A program made the position numbers and the translations under genes. The notes under the pieces are model-generated. The model searched no databases. It had not been told where the DNA came from and saw nothing but the letters and a program-made list of their open reading frames with translations. From contig CAHIKZ030004549.1 in assembly GCA_903632075.3 (NCBI GenBank), positions 1,971,001-2,035,000 of the forward strand: a stretch of DNA of 64,000 nt, read 5' to 3'. Origin of the DNA: Acanthosepion pharaonis. Taxonomy: Eukaryota; Mollusca; Cephalopoda; Sepiida; Sepiidae. Positions 53,226-62,512 of the stretch are shown here, in pieces (the first letter of the stretch is position 1; the number at the start of each line of letters is the position of its first letter).

Positions 53226-53504
53226 CTATCTTAATACGATTTTTGTTAAAATCTTTTTTTAGTGTTGATAAAGTGTTCATGAATTAAATTTCTGAAACAT
53301 TTCGATAATCGATTAAAAGATGGATTAAAATATATAATCTTCCGCCTACGGTGTTTCTGTTTATTTTTACCTTCCTTGTTTTTTTTTGTTCTAAATTTAC
53401 AATATACTTTTTTTTTTTTTAAATTTTTATATGTTTAATTTTATTATTATCAAATATATTCTTATCGCTGGAGTTGGTAGATAATTTGACTTGGACTGAT
53501 TTAT
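53226..53504. other. AT-rich non-coding
   Basis: Nothing recognised. Confidence 0.4.
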
Positions 53505-54237
53505 ATAAATTACTAGCAGCATGGCCCGGCGTTGCCCGTGCTTGATTCAAAAATCGTACGACTCATACAGCAATCGCTATCACTTGACTTAAAATATTTT
53601 TGCCCTTCCTTGCCTTTAAAGGAGTGCCTTTTGCTGTGCTGATGTTGCTACATGCCTTACTTCTTGCCTATCTCACACTGCGAATTTTTTCGAAGCTCTA
53701 TACTAAACATTAAATCTGTTACGAAAAAAGAACTGAACAAAATGAACACAAAACGATCAGCTTTAAAAAAGGACTCGTAACTGGAAAAACCAAATGAAAA
53801 AAGAATGTTAACAACAAATACTTTTTCACACCAAAACCAGTTCTGCGGAATCAGAATCAACGTTGAGTTTAAGCAAGTGAATGAGCCAATTGGAGTAAAG
53901 TACCATACAGATTTAAATTTTTCCCACTTGTGACGAATGCAGCTATCGATTTTTTTAAATGCTAGCATGCTAGTTATTATTCGTGTCAGTCAGCTGTTGG
54001 CTCTCACGCTGGCCAATAGAATCTTCCTGCCTATTCGTGGCTGGCAGCTATAGGCCAGTAGAAAATGGCCGCAAACTGCAAACTGCCGTAGAAGAATGAA
54101 AAAAATCAATTATTTCCACTATCGATGGGAAATGCATAGTCGGTCTTGGCCTTCCCGCTAACTTGGAGCATGTGCATGTAAATTTTGGTGCAAATCCGTC
54201 GAAAATTGCGGCCGTGCATTCGTTGCACACACACACA

Positions 54238-54310
<73 letters not shown>

Positions 54311-54345
54311 ACACACACATCCTGACTTTTATAGATATAGATCTA
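53505..54345. repeat. block starting with CTAGCAGCATGGCCCGGCGT
   Basis: The start, CTAGCAGCATGGCCCGGCGT then TGCCCGTGC, resembles the GGCCCGGCGTTGCCCGGG-type sequences dispersed in many invertebrate genomes. The right part, with CCGCAAACTGC...GTGCATTCGTTGCACAC and a long (CA)n at 54229-54319, ends TTTATAGATATAGAT. Class unknown. The minus-strand frame at 53657-53968 has no domain. Confidence 0.35.
54229..54319. repeat. (CA)n microsatellite
   Basis: More than 40 CA units with two interruptions. Confidence 0.95.
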
Positions 54346-55072
54346 GAATTTTATGATGTTGGCTTGATTCTCTACTGACGTATCTATGATTAGATAGACC
54401 TTTGGTATATAGTTTGTAATAACCATTATTCAAATCCAAGGTCTTACCGAAGAAGTTGATCACATTAGCCTTGGTGGTACTGGTAATATTTAGCTCATGA
54501 TCTTCCTCAATCGGTCTATATTTCTTGGACTTGTTTTTTCGGAGGAGAATTACACCGTCTTCTCTATAGAGTCCGGTGTCCTTAATGTCGAAAATAAATC
54601 TTAGTCGCCACAATAACAAAATTCCAACTAATTCACCGGCCTCTACTGAATCATATACTCCCATACCAATATTAAATTCTAGGTTACATTTTTGGGTCCA
54701 CAGATAACCATTATGGAATAGTATAGGTTTTTGTGCCTGCTTTATGAATTTTATATCGCGATCGGTAATAGGACGGTAAATTATTGACAAAATTAGCAAA
54801 TTCTCGGTGATGGACGGGTAAAAGTCATAAATATCAAATTGGATGAATATACTTTCATTCTTTCTTTTTATATTAGTAAACCATTCTATGGCTTCTGTTT
54901 TATGCCACTGGTTAATTCCTAGAGCATCTTTCGTGTATTTGCACGCATTTTCAAGGATGTCTTTGCTTATTTTACGAATATTATTTTTAATTGGTTTGAG
55001 TAATTGGCATTGAGAGTTGCTTAGGAAATATTCCTTATGCTCTTTAAATGTGATGAATGCTTGTTGTTATAG
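54329..55072 (-). pseudogene. Penelope-like reverse transcriptase, catalytic part
   Basis: From 55072 leftward an open stretch of about 245 codons reads QQAFITFKEHKEYFLSN, CQLLKPIKNNIRKISKDIL, GINQWHKTEAIEWFTNIKRK, FIQFDIYDFYPSITENLL (motif A with catalytic Asp), GMGVYDSVEAGELVGILLL (motif B region), DTGLYREDGVILL (motif C) and ANVINFFGKTLDLNNGYYKL. These are characteristic of Penelope-like reverse transcriptases. Motif C should be Y-R-D-D; the first Asp is Glu here, so catalysis is probably lost. The frame ends at a stop near 54329, and no GIY-YIG domain follows; a (CA)n-bearing block adjoins. Confidence 0.85.
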
Positions 55073-55420
55073 AATCTGTAGATGTTATCTTCAGTTTTTG
55101 TTCAGTGGCTATTTTTTTTGGCTTCACTATTGATGTTATTTTCCCAGTTGGAAATCATTTTATAAAACTTCTTAACTTCTTTGTTAATTTCTTATGGGAC
55201 ATATCTGCATCGATTTTGGAGTGGTTACCCATCTTATTTGTTTTGTTAATTATTTTATCTGATTTTTAGATCATAGAAACGTCCTTTAACATTATTTGCT
55301 GTACATCGTTGGTAATTTTAGAGAATTTAATTTAGTCTATTCCCAAGAATAGACCGATCTCGAATCCTAATAATTATTCGTCGTATGGGGGTGTTTTTTT
55401 GGGACTTAAATCCATAAAGC
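55005..55420 (-). pseudogene. Penelope-like element, region upstream of the reverse transcriptase, copy A
   Basis: Contiguous with the reverse transcriptase. Landmarks on the plus strand: GGCATTGAGAGTTGCTTAGG, TTCACTATTGATGTTATTTT, CATCGATTTTGGAGTGGTTA, TTAGATCATAGAAACGTCC, GAATAGACCGATCTCGAATC, TAATTATTCGTCG. Frameshifted on the coding strand. Confidence 0.7.
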
Positions 55421-55424
55421 TCGG

Positions 55425-55426
55425 CA

Positions 55427-55477
<51 letters not shown>
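55425..55477. repeat. (TA)n microsatellite between the two Penelope copies
   Basis: About 24 TA units located exactly at the junction of copies A and B. Confidence 0.95.
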
Positions 55478-55479
<2 letters not shown>

Positions 55480-56115
55480 GGTATTGAGGGTTGTTTAGGA
55501 AATTTGCTCTGTGATCTTTAACTGTGAGTAATGCTTGTTGTTTGTGGAATTTGTAAATCCTATAATAGATTTTTAGTTCAGTGTCTATTTTCTTTGCTTC
55601 ACTATTGATGTTATTTTATCCGTTTTGGGGAGTCTTTTTAAAAAACTTATTAACTTCTTTGTTAATAGCTTTATGGGACATATTTGCATCGATTTTGGAG
55701 TGGTTACCCGTATTGTGTGTTTTGCTAATTATTTTATCTGATTTTTAGATTTATAGAAACGTTCTTTAGCATTGTTTGCTGTAGATCGTTGGTAGTTTTA
55801 GCGAATTTAATTTTGTCTATTACCAAGAATAGACCGTTCTCGAATCCCAATAATTATTCGTTGCATGGTGGTGTTTTTTTTTTTGTTGGGGAGGGGACTT
55901 AAATCCATAAATGTCGGCATCTTTAAAATTGTTATATTCGTTCTTGTGTTTAAAGATGAAGAGTTTCCATATCATTCTTTTTATGACGTTTTCGATCTTG
56001 TATCTAAGCATCAATTCATAAGAACTTTTGTCATAAGAACTTTTGTCAGTAGCCATGATCCTTGTAGTAGAGTAGCCCAAGTTAATTGGTTCCATATTCC
56101 TATAACAGTTAGTCT
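55478..56115 (-). pseudogene. Penelope-like element, upstream region, copy B
   Basis: Repeats the whole of copy A in the same order and orientation (GGTATTGAGGGTTGTTTAGG, CATCGATTTTGGAGTGGTTA, GAATAGACCGTTCTCGAATC, TAATTATTCGTTG) and extends further 5' with an open frame at 55820-56095 encoding RIMATDKSSYDKSSYELMLR, YKIENVIKRMIWKLFIFKHK, FKDADIYGFKSPPQ. A DKSSY duplication distinguishes it from the related fragment at 38271-38576. Confidence 0.75.
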
Positions 56116-56277
56116 ATAGTGTGTAAATACTCATAACACTCATAATATTGCTAAACTAAAAGGAGCAGAATACAAATATAATTATAATTTATCGCACATT
56201 GAGTGCTGGTATTAATAAAACAGTGCTCAAAGTAATATAACAGAGCTATTAAGTATATATTAATAAATATACATATT
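56116..56277. other. non-coding spacer
   Basis: AT-rich, upstream of the Penelope fragment; ATTTATCGCACATTGAGTGC matches in inverse the spacer before 38271. Confidence 0.4.
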
Positions 56278-56475
56278 ATCCCACACCGGTAGCACGACTC
56301 GAAGTTTTATGCACAACGCAATCTTCTGGTGGTGCTGCGTATAGACTGACCATTACGTAATTTAAAATTTATTAAAAATATCTGGTCATCGTAATGTTGG
56401 GGCAATTATATATTATATTGGGATTACAGATTTTAAGTTTAAAAAATCGTTTGGTATTTAAAATAAACTGGATTT
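56278..56475 (-). repeat. hammerhead-bearing repeat (family H-A), minus copy
   Basis: Inverse of 43970-44160. The module at 56291-56336 (minus) has stem I AGCAC / GTGCT, core CAGAAGA (T4 to A, preceded by an extra CAC), stem II TGC / GCA with loop GTTGT, AAAA in place of GAAA, stem III CT / AG with loop TCG, and cleavage triplet GTC. Each copy is intact where the other is damaged. Confidence 0.7.
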
Positions 56476-56980
56476 AAATTCACACACACACACACACACA
56501 TACATATATATGTAGTGAGTTGGTCTTCTGAAAATCTTTTTTTATCTTATAAAGTTTCAAACGTAGTCATCGCATGTGACAAGCATCACTAGTCGTGAAT
56601 TTTTGTGCTTAAAGTGCAATGACTGTTCATGGCTGGAAAAGACACTCAAATTCAATGAAAGTTAATAGCAATATCGCAGAGAATCGTAGTCTCTGGCTGG
56701 GCTTAGAGGCCACATTCGTGATGCACATTGTTAACTGGGAAATGGTGCATTATTCGCAAAAACGAGGAAGCAGACACCATTCAAATGGTTTATTTAAATC
56801 GACCGACAAGGCCCGTCAAATATTTTATTAAATTTGCCGAAGTTCCCGTACAAGATGTCGTAGACTGGAAATGGACAAAAAAAAAAAAAAAAAACAAACT
56901 CGAAAAAACTGTAATAAAAATTCCAAAAGACAGTTCTGGTCAATTCAATGAAACTAGTCTGAATAAATTCTAAGGATACG

Positions 56981-56981
<1 letters not shown>
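56476..56981 (+). other. (CA)n tract and an unassigned frame
   Basis: CA units at 56481-56501. Frames at 56619-56831 and 56728-56973 (plus) overlap around NRSLWLGLEATFVMHIVNWE and the poly-A at 56877-56894. No domain recognised; a decayed element or gene fragment is possible. Confidence 0.3.
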
Positions 56982-57032
<51 letters not shown>

Positions 57033-57125
57033 CGGTCGCCTCTTGATGTTGATTTCAATGTCCACTTTTTTTATTTATTTACGCACTATCCCTGATATTT
57101 AGCCCATAAATATACCATAACTTAA
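56982..57125 (+). repeat. (TA)n followed by a hammerhead family H-B fragment lacking the core
   Basis: TA units to 57030, then GGTCGCCTCTTGATGTTGAT, TTCAATGTCCACTTTT and CCCTGATATTTAGCCCATAA, which match 45091-45180. The copy begins right at the cleavage triplet position, so the ribozyme core is missing. Confidence 0.65.
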
Positions 57126-57167
57126 AACTATATTTTGTCATATGTATCTTTCTCTGTTTCTCTCTCT

Positions 57168-57174
57168 ATATATA

Positions 57175-57240
<66 letters not shown>
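57168..57240. repeat. (TA)n-(TG)n microsatellite
   Basis: TA units to 57205, TG units to 57239. Confidence 0.95.
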
Positions 57241-57243
<3 letters not shown>

Positions 57244-57368
57244 ATCCGTTAGTATATAATCCAAGTGAATCTTAATAATATAAAATGTAAAAACTGATCC
57301 ACGACAATGCCAATATAGGTCTTCTTGTTGGTTGAAATAGCTATTCGAATGAGGTAAAGTTGATTTCT

Positions 57369-57372
<4 letters not shown>

Positions 57373-57442
<70 letters not shown>
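57373..57442. repeat. (TA)n microsatellite
   Basis: About 35 TA units. Confidence 0.95.
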
Positions 57443-57446
<4 letters not shown>

Positions 57447-57614
57447 GAACGTAGAAGTCAACACTCAGAGCCGACAGTCAGTTTCATGCTAGATGCAATC
57501 GCCAGGCCTGACGTTTGCGTCTAGCATGAAACAGCCTGTCGCCTCTAATTGTTGACTTTATATTTCACTTTTATATTTACACACTTTATCTTCTGATATT
57601 TTTCATATTTATCT

Positions 57615-57615
<1 letters not shown>
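57443..57615. repeat. head-to-head pair of hammerhead family H-B units
   Basis: Two inverted units meet at about 57507. Plus unit: stem I AGGC / GCCT, core CTGACGT (A9 to T), stem II TGC / GCA with loop GTCTA, GAAA, stem III CA / TG with loop GCC, GTC. Minus unit: core CTGGCGA (A6 to G), stem II TGC / GCA with loop ATCTA, GAAA, weak stem III, GTC. Flanks (TTGACTT...TTCACTTT) are also inverted. The units share the bases between them, so each core supplies the other's stem I strand. Confidence 0.75.

Positions 57616-57617
<2 letters not shown>

Positions 57618-57672
<55 letters not shown>
57618..57672. repeat. (TA)n microsatellite
   Basis: TA units with one interruption, then short TG units to 57700. 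Confidence 0.95.
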
Positions 57673-57673
<1 letters not shown>

Positions 57674-57724
57674 GTGTGTGTGTTTGTGTTCCGTGTGTGT
57701 GTTTAGAAGTGTGTGTAATTATTT

Positions 57725-57945
57725 TAAACACTATTACAGTGGATATTCATATTTTAAATAGACGCCTCATTTTTTTTAGTTTGAAACACTGTCTATTACG
57801 CCTGTCGACCTGCGTATTCTGCAAATCTTAATAAAGAAAGCGTGCTCTCTGAGAGAAATGGAACCCGAGTCCCCTGTTTGTAGGAGGAACCATCGTTTAA
57901 TCCGATGTGCTTCACTGATACGCTACGAAGCATTAACGAATCTCT
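57725..57945 (-). repeat. tRNA-type SINE, family 2
   Basis: Minus strand: A-box-like TAGCGTATCAGTGAAGC, B-box-like ACTCGGGTTCCATTTC, then the family tail CGCTTTCTTTATTAAGATTT and GAATACGCAGGTCGACAGG, AGACAGTGTTTC. The same tail follows the other family members at 58090-58345 and 59095-59290. Confidence 0.6.
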
Positions 57946-58089
57946 ATTTTCGTTTTTATGGAAAGCACGCCTCCTCACTAAGATCTTTTTTTTCTCGGAA
58001 GTCAACATCTGCTCAGTTTCGTATCCGAAAAGTAAACAAAGCAACGTCTAAAGACTTTAAGGGATTTAATTTTAATCCGACATTTTTAT

Positions 58090-58236
58090 TACTCCAAGCG
58101 TTATTATAGATGATAGTCTCATTTGAAACAAACGCTCTATTTTGATTTTTACTTTTAAAGATTGTCTATGGGCTTGCGTATTCGAGAAATATTAATAAAG
58201 AAAATATCCTTATGACAGGAATTGAACCTGTGACGC
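58090..58236 (-). repeat. tRNA-type SINE, family 2, minus copy of a head-to-head pair
   Basis: Minus strand: GTCACAGGTTCAATTCCTGT (B box GGTTCAATTCC), TTTCTTTATTAATATTTCTC, GAATACGCAAGCCCATAGAC, AATCTTTAAAAG. The A-box half is missing; the copy is cut where the plus copy begins. Confidence 0.65.
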
Positions 58237-58344
58237 TTTTCATCGCCGAGTGGTAAAGCGCACCGGATCTGGTGTCGGGTTCGATTCCTGCCGGAGAGCG
58301 CACTTTCTTTATTTAGATTTCTCGCATACGCATGCCGATAGATG

Positions 58345-58345
<1 letters not shown>
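58237..58345 (+). repeat. tRNA-type SINE, family 2, plus copy of a head-to-head pair
   Basis: CATCGCCGAGTGGTAAAGCG (A box), GTCGGGTTCGATTCCTGCCG (B box GGTTCGATTCC), GAGAGCGCACTTTCTTTATT, AGATTTCTCGCATACGCATG. The 5' half does not pair with CCGGAGAGCGC to close an acceptor stem, so it is not a working tRNA gene. Confidence 0.65.

Positions 58346-58395
<50 letters not shown>
58345..58395. repeat. (TG)n microsatellite
   Basis: About 22 TG units. Confidence 0.95.
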
Positions 58396-58396
<1 letters not shown>

Positions 58397-58496
58397 CAAA
58401 CTGTAGAATACCTCAGCACAACTGTAGTTATTTTTCAGGATGGGGTTTCAAGCCCCAAGTCCAGCCGGTTATAAAATTAGAAAAATAAATGGTAGT

Positions 58497-58890
58497 TATC
58501 TTCATGAGATCGCTAAAAACAGAGCATAGCATGAGGAAAAAGATGCCAAACTTGACGAAAACAAAGTTTTAGCGTCTAAATGTTTATGTTATTATTGAGA
58601 GGAAAGATCAAAGTATTTTTTAATTATTTTTTAAAATGTTTCCTTCTTTTTAGAACATTCTAAATTTTGATTAAAAAAAACCTTTTACTGGCTAAAAAAA
58701 ACAAGATTTCTAACGAAAATTTTGGACGTGCTAGGAACGATTAAAGAATATATAAAAAAAATACCCCCCAAATACTTTGATCTTTCCTCTTAATAATAAC
58801 ATAAAAATTTAGATGATAAAGTTTTGTTTTCGTCAAGTTTGGCGTCTTTTTCGTCATGCTATACTCTTTCTAGCGATCTCATGAAGATTC
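58497..58890. mobile_element. foldback MITE with X-A element ends
   Basis: Left arm CTTCATGAGATCGCTA...AGCATAGCATGAGGAAAAAG, GAGGAAAGATCAAAGTATTT; right arm is the inverse, ending TCTAGCGATCTCATGAAGAT. Arms are about 125-130 bp with an AT-rich centre of about 120 bp. The ends match 51015-51140 and 53095-53215, so this is a deletion derivative or parasite of that family. GGTTATAAAATTAGAAAAAT occurs in direct orientation on both sides (58469 and 59019). Confidence 0.8.
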
Positions 58891-59094
58891 CTATATTTGG
58901 GGCATTTTTTAAAGAAATTTTAATCTTTCCTAGCACATTTTCGTTAAAAATCTTGTTTTTTTTTTCGCCATCAAAATTGACAGATAATAATCCTCTAACT
59001 CTCGCCCCATGTCCAACCGGTTATAAAATTAGAAAAATAAATAGTGGTGGATTTTTATCACCTTCAAAGTTTTTTTTAGTGAAGTTTTTTTTTG
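58891..59094. other. non-coding, nothing recognised
   Basis: Includes the second copy of the 20-bp flank mentioned for the MITE. Confidence 0.4.
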
Positions 59095-59290
59095 AATAGA
59101 CGTTCCGTTTATTTATTTAGTACATTTATTTATTTTTCATCTACCGGTCTGAAAATTCGAGAAATCTTATTAAAAGAAAATATGCGATATCCGTAGGATT
59201 CGAAACCGCCTCCCCTTTGGCAGAAAAAAAAAACCGCCGTTAGATACGACACTAAGTCACTATTCAACTTTGGTTGATCATTATTGAACT
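59095..59290 (-). repeat. tRNA-type SINE, family 2, diverged
   Basis: Minus strand: GCGGTTTCGAATCCTACG as B box, CATATTTTCTTTTAATAAGA, TTTCTCGAATTTTCAGACCG as tail. The A-box half is not clear. Confidence 0.55.
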
Positions 59291-59538
59291 TTGGGTTCGA
59301 GACGATGCTAAAATGTTCTCAGTCCGACCCACTTTCAAAAATCAGTATTTTGCCGATTAAACGAGAGATTACTGATTTCATGCACTATTCAGCATCACGT
59401 CATATATATGATCTATCTAGATATTTTAAGCTTAGTATAAACCGATACATGTCCACAGGAATTAATTACCGAAGCAATGGTCTAGCAGACTATCTATTTA
59501 TTGCTCTACAACAGACTCGGTTTTTGCCCTGAAATACC

Positions 59539-59571
<33 letters not shown>

Positions 59572-59884
59572 TTATACATGTTAATAGTCGCCCTCCCTTC
59601 TTAAACCCAATCACAAAATAGGAACGTCTTATGAAGCGTTTGCTTGTTACAACTTGCAAGTTTAACTCAGAAAGAAGAAAAGGTAATTGTCCAAGTTTAT
59701 CTATTTCATTTTCATTCTTTTAAATTGTGTTCATTTCTACATGAAAAGCCAATTATTATTGTTCTTAGTCTCTTGTCTGTCGGATAAAAACGTTGAAAAA
59801 AATGGCTTTTTAACGTCTGGTTCGGCCTTTCCTTTCAAGTAGGATGTTTTATCTGTTTCTGAGAATAGCTGTTTCGCGATAGAT
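59291..59884. other. non-coding; (AAT)n at 59539-59570
   Basis: A plus-strand frame at 59284-59532 has no domain. About ten AAT units. Confidence 0.45.
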
Positions 59885-60395
59885 GGAGTGGCTTTGCGGT
59901 TAGGGAAGGAAAAGAGGTTAGAAAGAAAAGATTTGAAAACACAAAGAAAATGGGAGGAGACTATAAAGAAATGAAGAAACAAAGAATGAGCGGAAGGAGG
60001 AGGCGACAGAGGCGGTGGATTGTACGGCGAAGTGGTGGTGGTGGTGGTAGGGGGAGGAGAAGAAAACAAGAAGAAGAAGGAAGAGGAGGGAAAGATAAAG
60101 GAAAAATAGGAATAGAACGATGAAGAAAAAAGAAAGAGAAAAAAGAAAGAGAAAGAAAGAAATAGAGAGGGAAAGAAAATGAGGAGGCAGGCAAGTAGAA
60201 AAAATAAAAAGAGAAACACTAGTAGGAGACGACATAGAGAAGTAAGAAATGAAAAAAAAAAGAAAGAAAGTAAAAAATGGAAATAGAGAAAAAGGCAAAA
60301 GAGAGAAGGAAATAAATAAATAAATAATAATAATATTAATAATAATAATAAAAGATGAGAAAGAAAAAGAAAGATAAAAGAGACTAAATAAACAG
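59885..60395. repeat. polypurine tract, strongly strand-asymmetric
   Basis: For about 500 bp the plus strand is dominated by A and G (GGAGGAGGCGACAGAGGCGG, GAAGTGGTGGTGGTGGTGG, AAGAAGAAGGAAGAGGAGGG, GAAAGAGAAAGAAAG). Minus-strand frames rich in Phe, Ser, Leu and Pro are by-products. No gene is supported. Confidence 0.8.
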
Positions 60396-60519
60396 CCTTT
60401 TTGGGCTAACGTTCTCGGGTGACATGAAGAGGAGTGATTATACTGAATCCATTGATAGGTTAGCGACTAAGAATTTTGGTTCACTCTGTCATGTTAGACG
60501 ATATTTCTCTCCAGAATCT

Positions 60520-61000
60520 ATCTTCTTTTATGTGCCGTGTCCCTTCAGGACGTAGGCAATCATGGCTCTCCACTTTCCCCTATACCTTGTAGCTCTCAAT
60601 AAGTATTGTCTCTTTACTACTTTCCCAGACCCTGTTCTGTCACCCACTTGCTTAACCCCGCTAGGTACCTCACACATTTCTTTCCCTTGTCTCTCTTTCC
60701 TCCGATTCGCCATGTGAATATCAGATTCTCCAAGCCCCTTTTTCTCATTACGTATCTCAAAAATTTCAGCTGCCTTTTCCCGATGTTAAGTATATGCTTC
60801 CTCGTTGTTTGCATCCTCTCTAAAACCTTATCGTTGCTCACACGCTCAGTCCATGATATCCTTAGCATCCTTCTGTAGAATCATACCTCCGTTGCCTCGA
60901 GTCTCTTCTTCGTCTTTGAGGGGACCGTCCAAACATTCGCTGATTTAAAGACAGATATCACGTTCAGTTTTCTTTTCTTTGTTACCAAAGAAATCCTCCT
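60520..61000 (-). pseudogene. LINE (family L-A) C-terminal region and 3' end
   Basis: Minus-strand frames: MLRISWTERVSNDKVLERMQ, HILNIGKRQLKFLRYVMRKR, GLENLIFTWRIGGKRDKGKK, VEQGLGKVVKRQYLLRATRY-type sequence, RGKWRAMIAYVLKGHGT and stop near 60528. One frameshift near 60700. This copy keeps the natural stop and beginning of the 3' UTR (GACACGGCACATAAAAGAAG on the minus strand). Confidence 0.8.
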
Positions 61001-61099
61001 GTCTCGTAATACTCTGCCCAGCCTTTCCCAATACGTCTTCCGATTTCAGCGTTGCACTTACCGTCCTCTGTCAGAACACATCCCAGATATTTAAATTTC

Positions 61100-61205
61100 C
61101 GCACCTGCATATCTATAAGTCTACACTTCGCCCATGTTTAGAATATTGCTGCCATATATTACCCGGTGCTCTTGCTATACATCTAGAGATAAAATCTAGA
61201 AACGT
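61100..61205 (+). pseudogene. CR1/jockey-like LINE fragment
   Basis: Reads LHIYKSTLRPCLEYCCHILP, GALAIHLEIKSRNVN, the same segment as YKSTIRPSIEYCYH at 7720-7800. Confidence 0.7.
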
Positions 61206-61234
61206 GAATATAACAATAAAGATGAACTCAGTAA

Positions 61235-61305
61235 CAGTCCGAACAATGTAAGTAATATAAATAATTACCATACCTCATCTCAGAAATATAGACAGATATT
61301 GAAGA
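61235..61305 (+). repeat. Penelope-associated repeat fragment
   Basis: AACAGTCCGAACAATGTAAG, TACCTCATCTCAGAAATATA, GACAGAT, as in the units at 27965-28345; the hammerhead-like core is absent. Confidence 0.6.
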
Positions 61306-61434
61306 ACTTTTTCCATGTAACGTTAGTGATGTTATGGGAGTTAGAAAAAATAAATCAGGAAATGTAGCCATAACAACACTACCTTAGGCCATCCAGCGGA
61401 CTTGGTAGGTAGTGGGATCATAGCAGAAATCGAA

Positions 61435-61436
<2 letters not shown>

Positions 61437-61477
<41 letters not shown>

Positions 61478-61478
61478 C
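61437..61478. repeat. (TAA)n microsatellite
   Basis: About 13 TAA units, directly before a LINE 3' end. Confidence 0.95.
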
Positions 61479-61483
61479 ACAGG

Positions 61484-61950
61484 CATAACAAGGTAACGAT
61501 ATATGAGCACTGAAAGATATGCAAGAAGCACAAAATCGAAACCACTGAGAGATGGTATGAGGACCAATCAGACACAGTTACCCAAAATAACGATGTAACT
61601 ATCCTCTGGGACATGCCAATTCAAACTGACAGGAAAATAAAAGCCAACAGACCTTATATTATCATAAAAGACAAGAAATTCAGAAAGTGTATGCGTATTG
61701 ACATAACAGTACCATTTGAGAGAAACAGCTCCATAAAAATTATTTAGAAATTGTCCAAATACAAGGACCTAGAGATCGAGATTAACGTTGTCCCAAGTAA
61801 TATCAACATACAAGTTGCCCAGAAGATCGCCCTACTAGGAACATCTCATATACTAAGAAAGGTGCTATCAATTAAATGATAATTCTTCTGTAAGGCCTAA
61901 GGACCATAGTTTGAACCCGGCTCTACAAAGCAAGAAACATAACATGCACA

Positions 61951-61985
<35 letters not shown>
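61484..61985 (+). pseudogene. LINE (family L-C) C-terminus and 3' UTR, copy 1 with internal deletion
   Basis: Frames give NDVTILWDMPIQTDRKIKAN, RPYIIIKDKKFRKCMRID, KLSKYKDLEIEINVVPSNIN and VAQKIALLGTSHILRKVL, then the 3' UTR (AAGGACCATAGTTTGAACCC) and a (TAA)n tail. About 93 bp present in copy 2 are missing between ATTAAC and GTGTCCC. A stop follows KII in IKII. The family resembles non-LTR elements whose C-terminus ends KIALLGTAHILRK. Confidence 0.8.
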
Positions 61986-62512
61986 TGATAAACTACTGAG
62001 AGATGGTTTGAGCACCAACCAGACACAGTTACCCAAAATAACGATGTAACTATCCTCTGGGACATGCCAATCCAAACTGACAGGGAAATAAAAGCCAACA
62101 GATCTGATATTCTCATAAAAGACAAGAAATTCAGGAAGTGTAATCTTATTGAAATAGCAGTACCTTCTGAGAGAAACACCTCCATGACAATTATCGAGAA
62201 ATTGTCCAAATACAAGGACGTGGAGATCAAGATTAACAGGAGGTGGGGAATGAAGACTGAGACTGTACAAATAGTAATCGAAGCTCTGGGCCTCGTGAAA
62301 AAAAGAATGGACAATTTTACTAACAGTGTCCCAGGTAACATCAACATACAAGATACCCAGAAGATCGCCCTACTAGGAACATTCTATATACCAAGAAAAA
62401 TGCTATAAATGACAATTCTTCTATAGGGACTAAGGTCCATAGTTTGGACCCGGCTCTACAAGATACAAAGCAGGAAGTATAACATACACAAATAATAACA
62501 ATAATAATAATG
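61986..62512 (+). pseudogene. LINE (family L-C) C-terminus and 3' UTR, copy 2
   Basis: An open frame at 62064-62408 reads MPIQTDREIKANRSDILIKD, KKFRKCNLIEIAVPSERNTS, EKLSKYKDVEIKINRRW, VIEALGLVKKRMDNFTNSVP and QKIALLGTFYIPRKML, ending in the natural stop. The 3' UTR matches copy 1 and ends in (AAT)n/(AAC)n. It starts immediately after the (TAA)n tail of copy 1. 5'-truncated. Confidence 0.85.

Noticed and set aside
53657..53968. 103-codon minus-strand frame as a membrane protein
   Set aside because: Phe-rich stretches reflect AT composition; no signal or domain, and it lies in a dispersed-repeat block.
58237..58320. A functional tRNA gene
   Set aside because: A and B boxes are good, but the acceptor stem does not close and a SINE tail shared with three other copies follows.
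59737..60298. Phe/Ser/Pro-rich minus-strand frames
   Set aside because: Composition follows directly from the polypurine tract on the other strand.
60606..60878. 90-codon plus-strand frame
   Set aside because: Antisense of the L-A LINE C-terminus.
61868..62351. Long minus-strand frames rich in Leu, Tyr and Ser
   Set aside because: Antisense of the L-C LINE; the Tyr or Leu runs come from (AAT)n.
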